From: Oceanobacter sp045430275
GTDB lineage: Bacteria; Pseudomonadota; Gammaproteobacteria; Pseudomonadales; Oceanobacteraceae
Assembly (NCBI GenBank): GCA_045430275.1
Contig: JAILXU010000004.1
Span: forward strand, 62,001 to 126,000
Reading direction: 5' to 3'
DNA length: 64,000 bases
In this document: positions 16,724 to 26,251 of the stretch, piece by piece
How positions within the stretch are numbered: the stretch's first letter is position 1
Layout: every line of letters begins with the position of its first letter
Notes under the pieces: model-generated
The model's input: the letters and a program-made list of their open reading frames with translations, nothing else
Database searches by the model: none
Told to the model about the DNA's origin: nothing
Position numbers and translations under genes: made by a program

Positions 16724-19645
16724 TTACAGGTCAAATCCGATTTGTTCATCCCGGTGGCCGGTGTCGTGTGATGCCGCGACGATGGCGTGCCAGGAGCCGA
16801 TCAGTTCGTTGTAGGCGCGGGCTTCTTCTGCCCATTTCTTGCGTTCACACAGAGTGTACAGGTGATAGGCCAGCTGGCGAATCAGTTCGCCCTGTTCCGG
16901 CATACGCGCCAGCAAAGCTCCTGCAGCGCTTTCGCCTTGCTGGTTCAGTACTCGAATCACCTGATGGCAGGCTTCCCAGACCGGGGTACGGGTATCGTTG
17001 CGTGGATCCCAGTCTTGCGGGTATTCACTCCATTTCAGCAGCCGAACCTTACCGCTGCCGGATTCAATCACTCCGGAGTCACGCACGCCGTCCACCGAGG
17101 TGCCTTTGGCGCGGGCCAGGGTGTCGGCTTCGCCAAACTGGCCTTCGCTCCAGCCGTACTGGCTGAACCAGTCGTCGCAGAACAGGGTATCGGCGTCGAA
17201 GTTGCCGCTGTCGGGGTTGAGGTGTTCGGTAATGGCGCGGTTAATCAGAATCAGCGCATCGTGGACGCCCATGCGGCTGCCGTCTTGATTTAGCACTTCA
17301 GCATACTTGGAGAAAATCGCCATACCTGGGCCGATGGCCGACTGCGCCAAATCCACCGGGGCTATTGGTGCTAGCTGACCGCTTTCGCTACCGATCATGG
17401 CCGCCAGTGCCTCGGGCATTTCTTCACGCAATTCCCGCTGAAACTGACGGCGGGAAATACTCTCCGCCGACGGCAAGCGCTTACGGCAGACCAGTACAAT
17501 GGAAGAAGCTAGCGCATTGGTGCCTGAGCTGATCATTCGGTTAGCCAATTCGGTACGCATTGGCCAGGTGCCATCAATAGAAAAGCCAGCCTGAATCACC
17601 GCCTCCAGAAAGGTCACCCAACCGGTACTGGTAGTGCTGCCTTCTTTAGTTTCGGACTGTTTAAAGGCGTAATAAATGGATACCGGAAAAGCCGGATGAG
17701 ACTGTTCAGCCAGGTTATGAATGGCACGGGTCATACCATCCATGAAAAATGCTTCAGCCTTCTCTTTTCCACCATGACGATATGGAGAGGCGACTAGCTC
17801 TGCTTCCTTTGGCACTGCCATGGTACCAAACAAGGCAGGATAGATTTTGCGAAGTGAACGCCGCATCCAGACATAGAAAAAGTCAGACAAATCCGCATAA
17901 CCGATATTGTCGTAATACGGTGGATCGGTCGAAATAACCTTAAAGTTGGAAATACTTTGAGTGGCTGCATCTTGCTGAACTGCTTTTCCACCCAAAGTAG
18001 CTACAGATATTTGCCGTTCAACATATCGCACTATACTGCCCAAGCTCGTTTGAAAATCACCTGCAGCCTGTCCAAATAAGTTGTTCTCGGCAAAATCCCA
18101 AACCATAGGAATCGCTTGACGGCCAAACAAATTCCGAACTTGGGTTTTAGTCACTTCCCAACGACAGAGGCCATTCAAAATATCTGATAGTCGACTTACA
18201 CCAAACCCCAAGTACACAGCCAACGCATCGCCATAGGCCGTTGCTCCGGTTCCGCCTTGATCTATCCCAATACCATCATCAACCATTCCTGCTTTTATGG
18301 CATCTTCAATGGCCTTGCTACGGGCTTCCTGAACCAGATCGGAGAAGGTAGTGAGAGCGACTAACTGGCGAGGGGTAAACAGGTCGCCAAATTTATCCAT
18401 CCCATAGTTTGGCGTTTTGAAGTCACGAGGATTGACAGGCAAGGCGTGCTCTGGCTTCCAGGATGGCTGTGCTGATTTAGCAATTTCAATCGCTTCGGCA
18501 GTTGGGGATAAATACACACGACCTCGCTGCCCTTCAGCAACGATTGCCATGAGCTTTTGCCCCATGCGACCTGATTTGCCTTCTTCACGGATGTACTTAA
18601 ATGGCATTGCTGTGTTGGACATAATGCATGTGCCACCAGTACGCACGACTGTTCCATCAATTGCGTCCTTGGGCATTTTGCCCATGCGAACCACAAACTG
18701 ATATTGATCTCCGTCGATGACCGGCTCGACCCAGGCTTCTTTATCTTTCTTGCTCGACAGAACAAATGAACGAACCAGCGGCACTTCCACATGGCTAAAG
18801 GCTGGGTTGGGGCTTTTGACGGTTCTTGCCCAGAGCCAGGCAATCACGGTGAGTTGTTCGCCTTCGTATTGTTTAAGATCCGGGCGTTCTGCCACCATCT
18901 TGGCGGTAATTTCTACTTTGGGGTACAGGTGGCCAATACGCTCAAACGCTTGCTCACGCATCCAGTGGCCATAACGGCGCACGTCTTCGGCCAGCCCTCG
19001 TGCCCCGCTCCAGTCTTCGAACACATCTTTGGTGGCTTTTTTCTTGCTCTGTTTATCGGATTCCGGGATGGGGCCGACCGGAGCACGACCGGCAAACTTC
19101 GGCGGAATCTCGATCATCGCCTTATTGATCATCACCGCCACCGGATTCAGGTCGGAGGCGTAACTTTCCAGCCCCAGACGCTGGGCTTCCAGTGGCAGAG
19201 CACCGCCACCGGCAAAGGGATCATGAAAGGCGGGCAGCTTGTCCGGGTTAAACAGCTCGGCAGCCTGCGGGTGTTTGCTATTAAGCGCACAAGTCTCGCG
19301 CCAGCTCTGCCAGATCGCTTCGCGGGCACGGTTTAACACCTTCTCGTTGTTGGTGTTTTCCCATTTGACCAGCTCACGAATAATATCGAACAGCTTCTCG
19401 CGCTCGATCTCGACTTGCTGTTTAAACACCCTGGTACGACGGTCACCGGATACCGTTTCAGACGGATCATTCACCATCTGGGCAAAAATCACCGCCCGTG
19501 CCGCCGCCAAAGGCCGCCGCGCCCACCACAAATGTAAGGTGCTCGGATGACCATGACGGATGGACTTCTCACGCGCCGCAGCAGCGTTGATATCGTCGAG
19601 GGGCAAGGCCACCTCGATCAGTTTTTTATAGGATTTGATGGTCAT
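16724..19645 (-). CDS. DUF1156 DNA methyltransferase of the anti-phage cluster
   Basis: About 973 residues from the ATG at 19645, which sits 2 bp after the HNH gene stop; an upstream in-frame ATG at 19702 would overlap that gene and is rejected. The start MTIKSYKKLIEVALPLDDIN is the usual DUF1156 N-terminus, followed by HPSTLHLWWARRPLAAARAV. The SAM-binding motif is DPFAGGGALPLE (about 142-153) and the catalytic motif is TDPPYYDNI (DPPY about 574-577), so it is a predicted amino-group (m6A or m4C) DNA methylase. Family members sit with DUF499 ATPases and helicases in defence islands. It probably marks host DNA so that the cluster spares it. Confidence 0.88.
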   Translation of the reverse strand: MTIKSYKKLIEVALPLDDINAAAAREKSIRHGHPSTLHLWWARRPLAAARAVIFAQMVNDPSETVSGDRRTRVFKQQVEIEREKLFDIIRELVKWENTNNEKVLNRAREAIWQSWRETCALNSKHPQAAELFNPDKLPAFHDPFAGGGALPLEAQRLGLESYASDLNPVAVMINKAMIEIPPKFAGRAPVGPIPESDKQSKKKATKDVFEDWSGARGLAEDVRRYGHWMREQAFERIGHLYPKVEITAKMVAERPDLKQYEGEQLTVIAWLWARTVKSPNPAFSHVEVPLVRSFVLSSKKDKEAWVEPVIDGDQYQFVVRMGKMPKDAIDGTVVRTGGTCIMSNTAMPFKYIREEGKSGRMGQKLMAIVAEGQRGRVYLSPTAEAIEIAKSAQPSWKPEHALPVNPRDFKTPNYGMDKFGDLFTPRQLVALTTFSDLVQEARSKAIEDAIKAGMVDDGIGIDQGGTGATAYGDALAVYLGFGVSRLSDILNGLCRWEVTKTQVRNLFGRQAIPMVWDFAENNLFGQAAGDFQTSLGSIVRYVERQISVATLGGKAVQQDAATQSISNFKVISTDPPYYDNIGYADLSDFFYVWMRRSLRKIYPALFGTMAVPKEAELVASPYRHGGKEKAEAFFMDGMTRAIHNLAEQSHPAFPVSIYYAFKQSETKEGSTTSTGWVTFLEAVIQAGFSIDGTWPMRTELANRMISSGTNALASSIVLVCRKRLPSAESISRRQFQRELREEMPEALAAMIGSESGQLAPIAPVDLAQSAIGPGMAIFSKYAEVLNQDGSRMGVHDALILINRAITEHLNPDSGNFDADTLFCDDWFSQYGWSEGQFGEADTLARAKGTSVDGVRDSGVIESGSGKVRLLKWSEYPQDWDPRNDTRTPVWEACHQVIRVLNQQGESAAGALLARMPEQGELIRQLAYHLYTLCERKKWAEEARAYNELIGSWHAIVAASHDTGHRDEQIGFDL

Positions 19646-19647
19646 GG

Positions 19648-20379
19648 TCAGTAATAACGTCGTGTAAGCGGGTTGCTGATTGCAGGGCCAAATAGTTGGC
19701 AAGTCGCGGTGAAAAAATTACTCAACTTGTGGCCTGTCGGTTCAAGATCAATTTTGGCCAGGTTGGTCAGGCACATGTCTTCGTCAAGGTGCTGGTCGAT
19801 CAATTTGCTCAGTTCTTCGATCCATTCCTTGCGAAGTGTCACCAGCATTGGGTGATTCAGATTCAGCAGGTTGATCGTGTGGCTGGCCTTCTTTTGATAC
19901 CTGCGAGATTTATTCGGGTTGGGAACAACCTTGCCAGTGCTGAGATACAGAAAATAGTTGCGTTTAGCCTTTGCCCGAAGCGGCGACAGAAACTTGTTTT
20001 TGTCGAACCGGCTGCGCTTGGCATGTCCACCAAAACAGGTGGTTTGTTCCTGATGGTAATTGATCTTCAGGTCATGAAGATCATCGTCACTCAAGGCCGA
20101 AAGCACCAGATTGCGGTAATCAAACGTCAAAGCAGGGAATTTGCTTTTGGGTTTTACATGCTCAACGTGAAAGCTCAATTCATGCTCGTCAGGTCTTAGC
20201 TCGCTGTAGGCACAGAGACCGAACTGCTCTTCAAAAAGAACATCGACGAGCAAGTTATAGTTACGAGCCCCACTGAAACTCTTCCACCGCTTGGTTGCAT
20301 CACTTCCAATCTCTGGATGTGTCTGGTTCTCATCATACAAGCAGTCGAGGTGCCGTTTCCTTTTGGCTATGTACTTCAC
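19648..20379 (-). CDS. ptuB: PtuB-like HNH nuclease (Septu-type pair)
   Basis: A 243-residue protein starting at GTG 20379, which overlaps the stop of the ATPase gene (GTGA). It has the CAYSEL...FHVEHVKPKSKFP...FDYRNLVLS pattern of PtuB/retron-associated HNH nucleases, with the catalytic histidine in HVEH and the asparagine in YRNL. One of the usual paired cysteines appears as serine (CAYS rather than CxYC), so the zinc site may be altered. Together with the preceding AAA ATPase it makes a two-gene Septu-like unit, in which PtuA senses infection and PtuB cleaves DNA. Here the pair sits inside a larger helicase/methylase/ATPase operon. Confidence 0.8.
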   Translation of the reverse strand: MKYIAKRKRHLDCLYDENQTHPEIGSDATKRWKSFSGARNYNLLVDVLFEEQFGLCAYSELRPDEHELSFHVEHVKPKSKFPALTFDYRNLVLSALSDDDLHDLKINYHQEQTTCFGGHAKRSRFDKNKFLSPLRAKAKRNYFLYLSTGKVVPNPNKSRRYQKKASHTINLLNLNHPMLVTLRKEWIEELSKLIDQHLDEDMCLTNLAKIDLEPTGHKLSNFFTATCQLFGPAISNPLTRRYY

Positions 20380-21770
20380 CGTTTCAAAGCCTCCATTCGC
20401 CGCAATGAGCGGTGCAGACGAATGATTTGTGGGTGCCTGTCGCCCAGTTTTTCGGTCAGTTGACTCAGTAGTTCTTTGACTTTCGGGGACTGGTATTGAC
20501 CGCTTTCAATCATTTCTGTGAGTTTTTCCAGATTGGCTTTTTCCGCCACAGGAGGCTGAGGATCGACTTCCATAATTCCGTACAAGGTGTTCTGGCTTTC
20601 CATTCCATAAGAGTTCATTAATGGAGCTTCAGCAGTCGCTTTACCATTTGGCTGTATTTTCAGCTTGCGGATAGATTCACGATGAACGGTCGTCAGAACC
20701 TGTGGGCTATGGGTGGTAACGATAAACTGTAGTCTCGGAAAGGCTCGCTGCAAGGAGCCAATCACCTGCTGCTGCCAGGAGGGATGGAGGAACATATCCA
20801 CTTCGTCGATCAGCACCACACCACGGGTCTCCAGAACAGCGTCCTTGCCAAATTGCGGATTCAGACGTACACAACGGAAGGCGATGTCGGCCACCAGAGT
20901 GACGATGTTACGCAGGCCATCACTGAGCATATCCAATGACATAAAACCCAGTTCATCATGCTCCATCACCAGTTTCTGGCCCTGGGATTGGCGGTATTGC
21001 AGGTTCTTCCAGCCAGTCACCGATTCGGTAACTTCGTTGATGGCACGCTGAACAGCTTCAACGGATTGCTTGAATCTATGCAACTCTTGTTCGTTGTGGG
21101 TGTTGGGGTTCTCCAATATGGCGATTTGTAACTCGCGGTAGCTTTTGAATAACCAGCCATACCAGTCTTCGAATTGTTTGTAGCCGGATGTGACTGTCAG
21201 GCAGTTTTCATACCCCCAGATACGGGAATACATTTGCTGTTCGAGTTCTTTGTCATCAACTTTTGAGGTGAAGCGGCCCTGATACCATAAACGCCCAGTG
21301 CCCTGATACAGAATCAGCGGCAGCTCGGTAGCATCACTGGTTTGCCCGCTCTGGGCTAACTGCTGGAGTTTTCCGGCTTCCGAGGTGATGTGGTCATAGG
21401 CCGAATCTCGGAACATTTTTGTTCCGGGTTCTACCGATCTGCGTTCTGCTTCCCAAGGAATGGGATCCTGGCTATGAGCACGCAACACACCTTCAGCAAG
21501 AATCTTCGAAGGTTTCTGAGGCTCCATACTGCCGGAAGGCATTTTCTGTAGCCGCACGTCCTCGGTAGTGATGTTAGCCAGCACATGGGGGCGAGCAGAA
21601 CTGACGTCGATGCCTTTGATAAACGCCGAAAGGGCGATGCGAGCAGCATCCAGTACGGTGGTTTTACCCGCGCCATTAGGCGCGATCAGTACCGTCAACT
21701 TGTCGTTAAAATGGATATCTAGTTCGTTAAAGCAGCGGAAGTTTGTCAGCGTTAATCGGGTCAGTTTCAT
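20376..21770 (-). CDS. ptuA: PtuA-like AAA ATPase (Septu-type pair)
   Basis: A 464-residue SMC/RecF-type ATPase. It opens MKLTRLTLTNFRCFNELDI and has Walker A APNGAGKTT (about 30-38), a signature near MLSDGLRN, Walker B GVVLIDEVDMFLHP and the H loop TTHSPQVL. Length and layout match PtuA-type ATPases, which pair with an HNH nuclease, as seen directly downstream. Its ATG overlaps the helicase stop (ATGA) and its stop overlaps the HNH start, so four genes are translationally chained. A RecF-like repair ATPase is excluded by the partner gene and context rather than by the motif alone. Confidence 0.82.
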   Translation of the reverse strand: MKLTRLTLTNFRCFNELDIHFNDKLTVLIAPNGAGKTTVLDAARIALSAFIKGIDVSSARPHVLANITTEDVRLQKMPSGSMEPQKPSKILAEGVLRAHSQDPIPWEAERRSVEPGTKMFRDSAYDHITSEAGKLQQLAQSGQTSDATELPLILYQGTGRLWYQGRFTSKVDDKELEQQMYSRIWGYENCLTVTSGYKQFEDWYGWLFKSYRELQIAILENPNTHNEQELHRFKQSVEAVQRAINEVTESVTGWKNLQYRQSQGQKLVMEHDELGFMSLDMLSDGLRNIVTLVADIAFRCVRLNPQFGKDAVLETRGVVLIDEVDMFLHPSWQQQVIGSLQRAFPRLQFIVTTHSPQVLTTVHRESIRKLKIQPNGKATAEAPLMNSYGMESQNTLYGIMEVDPQPPVAEKANLEKLTEMIESGQYQSPKVKELLSQLTEKLGDRHPQIIRLHRSLRRMEALKR

Positions 21771-24700
21771 CAGGTTTTGTCTGCGGTTACGGCTTTCGAC
21801 AGTAGGCCGTTCAGGTCGTAGTTAATGCTGTTTACACCAAAGTCTGGTTCGGTTTTGAACGGATTCTTGATGTAAAAAGGCCCATCATACTGATCACCAT
21901 CCACAATCACGATGGCCAACAGGAATTTATCGGACTGATTCAGAGCATAGAGTATTTCGTTACGGCTGACGGTGATGGTGCTTTGGCCTTTGGCTCGACC
22001 TTTCACTTCGATGTGGCGATCCGAGCGGATCGATCCATCCGCATTCACCTGTGGTCGGCTGGTGATGTCCCAGCCACACTTGTCGGCGCTGACGTCCTTA
22101 GTCTGGTTGCCCAGTGTGGCTTCAGCATCGAATACGGCCTGCATGGCGACACGCTCAACACGGGCGCGGGCTTCGGCGCTCACTGCAAATTGGGTTTCAC
22201 CTTTGCGAACAGACAGTAAACCTTGGGGGATAACCAAAGCGCCTCCAATAACCACTGGTGTACTGGAAATCACGTTTTTCATGCTCTGCAGTTCAGCTTC
22301 ACGTTGTTCCAAACGAGCGGTCAATTCATCCACTCGGCGGCGTGCCATGTCGGGTTGCATACGGGGTTGTTTACCGGCATTGACATCATCTTTAAGTTTG
22401 ATATAGCGGTCTTGCCAGTAACCGATTTCTTTAACCAGACGTTCACGTACAGCGGCAAGTACCTTGTCAGCATGCTGATCTCTACGCTGTTTTACTTCGT
22501 CGTAATGTTGTGGAACCAAGTATTCCGAGGCATGAGCCAGAGCTAGCTGCTCAAGGTTGGCTGTAATCCAGGGAGCCCGTAGAACATCATTAACCAGTTT
22601 GAGGTCAAGATCTTCGATTGGCTGAAGGTCGAGATGAGGTGCCCATCCAGCAAAACGTGCGTTGTTTTGGCTGTCCAGGGATACAAATTGCAAACGACGA
22701 GATGCCAAGGTTTCTTGACGTTTATGGCCAGTGGTGTGCTCTCGGATACTGTGGTCAATCATAAACAGCACACGAGGCTCGGTGCCGCCATCAGCTGGGT
22801 CAACCAGTACGGCCCCTTGCTTGAGCTTGTTGCGATGACTTTGCAGCGCCAGGTCGGTGATGCTGTACATCAGCGGATGCATAGGGTGCATCAGTTCAGC
22901 CATTGGTTTGCCTTGCTGGCGGATGTACTGTTTTTCAAAACAGATGCGTTCGTACTTTTTCAGCACGGGCGTGCGAGTTTCGCCAATGACCCGGTCACGC
23001 TCACGAATGGTGGCCGGGACATGTTTGATTTCAGAGCGGCCAGATTCGCGACCACGCAGTTCGCCACCCAATTGTTTGAAGGCTTCGGTAAAAAACGCCC
23101 GGATAAAATAGGGCTGTAGTTTCCGAGCTTCGGCTTTTTCCATCTCTTCTTTAATGGCATAAAGTTGATCAAGGCCCATGTGTTGCTCCACAAGGGCATT
23201 GCGCCGCAGGATTTCCTTGAGGTGATCGGCATCGAGAGCACCTTCGATGACCTGATCCATCCTGGCGCGTACTTCAGGGTCTTCTCCGTACCGAATGGCT
23301 TCAACCAACAGGTCTTTCAGGGATACGTTGTCGAAGGCCTCCCCAAGAACGTCGAATACCTTGCCGCCCAGAGCTTCTCGCTCGATTTCAATTTTTTCAA
23401 ACAGCTTCTGGAATACCGATCCTTCACGGGTTTCTGACGCTACGATGTTCCACAGATGACAAACTTCAGTTTGGCCAATACGGTGAATACGACCAAAGCG
23501 TTGCTCCAGTCGGTTCGGGTTCCAGGGCAGATCGTAATTCACCATCAGGTTGGCATTTTGCAGGTTCACACCTTCACCAGCTGCATCGGTGGCAATCAGC
23601 ACAACCACTTCAGCATCATTGCGAAACTCTTCCTGAATTTTACGGCGTTCGTCACGGTTGGTACTGCCTGAAATGGTGCGTACCGCATCGGTTTTACCCA
23701 GCAGGTTTTCGATGCGAGCGACCAGATAATTGAGAGTATCCTTATGCTCGGTAAAGATTATCAGCTTACGGCGGCTTTGATTGCGATCAAACATCTCAGG
23801 TTGGTCTTGCAGCAAGCTGGACAGTTGCTCCCACTTTTTATCATTGCCAGATTCAACAAGCCTGCAAGCCTGATACTCCAGTTCTTTAAGGCTGACAATT
23901 TCAGCTTCCAGCTCGGCGATGGTTTCAGCGGCTGTGGCCTGATCCACTACCTGCTCAGAGTAATTTTCATACTCTTCTGCATTCAGTTCTTCATCGGCTT
24001 CATCAATGTTGGCAGGAAGGTCTAGCTTCTTACTGACAGTGTATTCTCTCAGTGTTTCGGCAATGTGCTTGCTGTTCTGAACCTGTTTACCCTTGGCAAT
24101 CAGTTTGGTTTCTTCCAGGCGATCTTCCAATCGTTTACGACGGCGTTTGAGTGACTGGTAGATGGCTTCTGGACTGGACGCCAAACGACGCTGCAATTGG
24201 GTTAATGCAAAACCAACCGCACTGCGTTTCTGGCCATCCAGCTTGTCGGCCCGGTTCATTTCTTCACGAACATACGTTGTTACCTGTTCGTACAAGGAGG
24301 CTTCAAGATCAGACAGTTCGTAGTTGGCGGTATAGGCCCTGCGTTCCGGGAACAGTGGCTTGCCATCGAACTTCAGCAGTTCTTCTTTCACCATACGACG
24401 CATCATGTCGGAGACGTCGACCTTATGAGCGCCTTCCCGGAATTTGCCATAGAAACGGTCTGTATCAAGCAGTGATAGCCAAATCTGAAAATCTTCTTCT
24501 TTACCGTTATGTGGGGTTGCCGTCATCAGCAGGAAGTGGCGCGTAATGGAACCCAACAACTCACCCAGCTGGAAACGACCGGTTTTATTGACCTTATTGC
24601 CAAAATAACTGGCAGAGAGCTTGTGAGCTTCGTCGACGATAATCAAATCCCACTCTGTGGTTTTTAGCTTTTCCTTGTAGTTTTCACTACGAGAAAGCTG

Positions 24701-25321
24701 ATCAAGACGACAGATGAGTTGATCCTGTTCATCAAAATAATTTCCAGACGCGCACTGTTCTTGTTTTTCTTTACTGAAAATTTCAAATTGAACGCCGAAT
24801 TTCTCAAGCAATTCATCTTGCCATTGCTCCGTCAAAGAGCCGGGAGAAACGACCAAAATGCGGCGAGCATCAGCGCGCATCAATAGCTCACGAATCAGCA
24901 AGCCTGCCATGATGGTTTTGCCTGCACCGGGGTCATCCGCCAGAACAAATCGCAGTGGTTGTTTTGGCAGCATGGATTCATACACAGCGGAAATCTGATG
25001 GGGAAGAGGTTCGACACTGGATGTGTGAACTGCCATCATTGGATCAAACAGGGCGGCTTGGCTTATACGGAAAGCTTCAAGGCCAAGTTTAAAACTGGCA
25101 CCATCGGAATCAAATGCCCAAGGCCGCCCTTCCGTTGCCAGACTCAGATTCTTTTCACTATCACGGAACAGCATTTGTTCATCGAGCTTGCCCTGGCTGT
25201 CTTTGAAATAGACTGTAAGCGCATGTTCACCAATAGGTTCAATCTGAACGATACGAACCACTTCATCGGGACGAATACCAGAGACCTGGGCATCCTTCTT
25301 GATATCTTCCAGTTTAAGCAC
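21770..25321 (-). CDS. SNF2-type DEAH helicase with DUF3883-like C-terminus (DrmD/Hma-like)
   Basis: About 1183 residues. Walker A is DDPGAGKTI (about 130-138 from the chosen start), the DEAH box is IIVDEAHKL, motif III is LLMTATPHNG and motif VI is EQRFGRIHRIGQ. The C-terminal IEVKGRAKGQSTITVSRNE matches DUF3883, often found on defence helicases. An upstream in-frame TTG (25336) has no ribosome site, whereas GTG at 25321 is preceded by AAGGAAG at suitable spacing, so 25321 is preferred. Helicases of this class occur in DISARM (DrmD) and in Hma-type systems, with DNA methylases. It begins 54 bp after the small HTH gene and overlaps ptuA. It probably translocates along invading DNA. Confidence 0.85.
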   Translation of the reverse strand: MLKLEDIKKDAQVSGIRPDEVVRIVQIEPIGEHALTVYFKDSQGKLDEQMLFRDSEKNLSLATEGRPWAFDSDGASFKLGLEAFRISQAALFDPMMAVHTSSVEPLPHQISAVYESMLPKQPLRFVLADDPGAGKTIMAGLLIRELLMRADARRILVVSPGSLTEQWQDELLEKFGVQFEIFSKEKQEQCASGNYFDEQDQLICRLDQLSRSENYKEKLKTTEWDLIIVDEAHKLSASYFGNKVNKTGRFQLGELLGSITRHFLLMTATPHNGKEEDFQIWLSLLDTDRFYGKFREGAHKVDVSDMMRRMVKEELLKFDGKPLFPERRAYTANYELSDLEASLYEQVTTYVREEMNRADKLDGQKRSAVGFALTQLQRRLASSPEAIYQSLKRRRKRLEDRLEETKLIAKGKQVQNSKHIAETLREYTVSKKLDLPANIDEADEELNAEEYENYSEQVVDQATAAETIAELEAEIVSLKELEYQACRLVESGNDKKWEQLSSLLQDQPEMFDRNQSRRKLIIFTEHKDTLNYLVARIENLLGKTDAVRTISGSTNRDERRKIQEEFRNDAEVVVLIATDAAGEGVNLQNANLMVNYDLPWNPNRLEQRFGRIHRIGQTEVCHLWNIVASETREGSVFQKLFEKIEIEREALGGKVFDVLGEAFDNVSLKDLLVEAIRYGEDPEVRARMDQVIEGALDADHLKEILRRNALVEQHMGLDQLYAIKEEMEKAEARKLQPYFIRAFFTEAFKQLGGELRGRESGRSEIKHVPATIRERDRVIGETRTPVLKKYERICFEKQYIRQQGKPMAELMHPMHPLMYSITDLALQSHRNKLKQGAVLVDPADGGTEPRVLFMIDHSIREHTTGHKRQETLASRRLQFVSLDSQNNARFAGWAPHLDLQPIEDLDLKLVNDVLRAPWITANLEQLALAHASEYLVPQHYDEVKQRRDQHADKVLAAVRERLVKEIGYWQDRYIKLKDDVNAGKQPRMQPDMARRRVDELTARLEQREAELQSMKNVISSTPVVIGGALVIPQGLLSVRKGETQFAVSAEARARVERVAMQAVFDAEATLGNQTKDVSADKCGWDITSRPQVNADGSIRSDRHIEVKGRAKGQSTITVSRNEILYALNQSDKFLLAIVIVDGDQYDGPFYIKNPFKTEPDFGVNSINYDLNGLLSKAVTADKT

Positions 25322-25375
25322 TTTACTTCCTTGCAAATCAGCATTTGATTCTTGTGGAAAATGAATACTAACCGT

Positions 25376-25582
25376 TCATGGAAGCAGTTGCGAAGGATGG
25401 CAATTCAGGAATGTCGCTATCTGATACAGCTTTTCTACAGTGATATTGACTTCCCCTCGCTCGATACGTCCCATATAGCTTCTATCCAGCCCACACTCCA
25501 AGGCTAGGCCATCCTGAGAGATGCCAAGAGTCTTTCTCTTTGTGCGGATGTTTACACCGATTTGCTTTGCTAAGTCTTTCAT
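25376..25582 (-). CDS. Small XRE/HTH regulator of the defence operon
   Basis: About 68 residues from ATG 25582; a TTG at 25609 would add nine residues. It is a single helix-turn-helix domain (QIGVNIRTKRKTLGISQDGLALECGLDRSYMGRIERGEVNITVEKLYQIA), like the C (controller) proteins of restriction-modification systems and other small XRE repressors. It lies directly upstream of the helicase on the same strand and is divergent from the gene at 25679. It probably sets the timing or level of defence-gene expression, so that methylation precedes interference. Confidence 0.82.
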   Translation of the reverse strand: MKDLAKQIGVNIRTKRKTLGISQDGLALECGLDRSYMGRIERGEVNITVEKLYQIATFLNCHPSQLLP

Positions 25583-25678
25583 CACTGGCCCATCAATAGA
25601 GCCAGTCAATATTTGATTTTGCTGCTTATATGACCACGGACTATAATCCGTATTTTTTGGGCAGAGAACTTTCAGAAA

Positions 25679-26251
25679 ATGCAGTCAACCTCTTTCAATC
25701 TGGATCGGATCCTTCACGACATTCTCACGGAAGAGGAAATTACCTGCTTTACCATTATAGAATTACGCGATTACTATCTAAATCGGCTCAAATCTTCCAA
25801 TGTTGCACGTACCAAACTACGAATGCACATATACGATCAGATTCGGAGAATGATTCGTGTTGGATGGGTTAGGTACGACGAGGAAAAGAAGAAACGCGGT
25901 CAAGTATTTTGGTTACTGGAGCAGCCTGAAAGCCTTGGGCTAAAGCTCATGGACTTCGATCATCCGATTATTTCGGAACAAAACCGGAAAATTGCTCATT
26001 CCTCTTCAACTGAGCTAGCGCTATCCACAGATGACACCTCAGCTCGTTTACAAAGTATGCTCAATGAGACTCGGCTGGACTTTCTCAGTGCGCTAGGTGA
26101 AGTAGAACGTTACAAAAACTTGATAGATGAAATACCTGAATTACAAACAACTCTTGAGCCTGACTTACTCGCAGCTCAAGACGGAAGTTCCAAACTTCTG
26201 GGCCACATCAGAGCGCTGGAAACGACCCTTAAGCGTTTGGAAGTTCAGTAA
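25679..26251 (+). CDS. Unknown winged-helix-like protein paired with a helicase
   Basis: A 190-residue protein of no family I recognise. Residues about 15-75 (LTEEEITCFTIIELRDYYL...LRMHIYDQIRRMIRVGWVRYDEE...GQVFWLLEQP) resemble a winged helix: several helices, then a beta wing. The C-terminal half is mostly helical and coiled-coil-like (LDFLSALGEVERYKNLI). The stop overlaps the ATG of the helicase gene (TAATG), so the two are produced together. The promoter region is shared with the divergent HTH gene at 25582. The pairing of a DNA-binding-like protein with an SF2 helicase inside a defence island suggests a two-gene defence module; this is inference. Confidence 0.7.
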   Translation: MQSTSFNLDRILHDILTEEEITCFTIIELRDYYLNRLKSSNVARTKLRMHIYDQIRRMIRVGWVRYDEEKKKRGQVFWLLEQPESLGLKLMDFDHPIISEQNRKIAHSSSTELALSTDDTSARLQSMLNETRLDFLSALGEVERYKNLIDEIPELQTTLEPDLLAAQDGSSKLLGHIRALETTLKRLEVQ

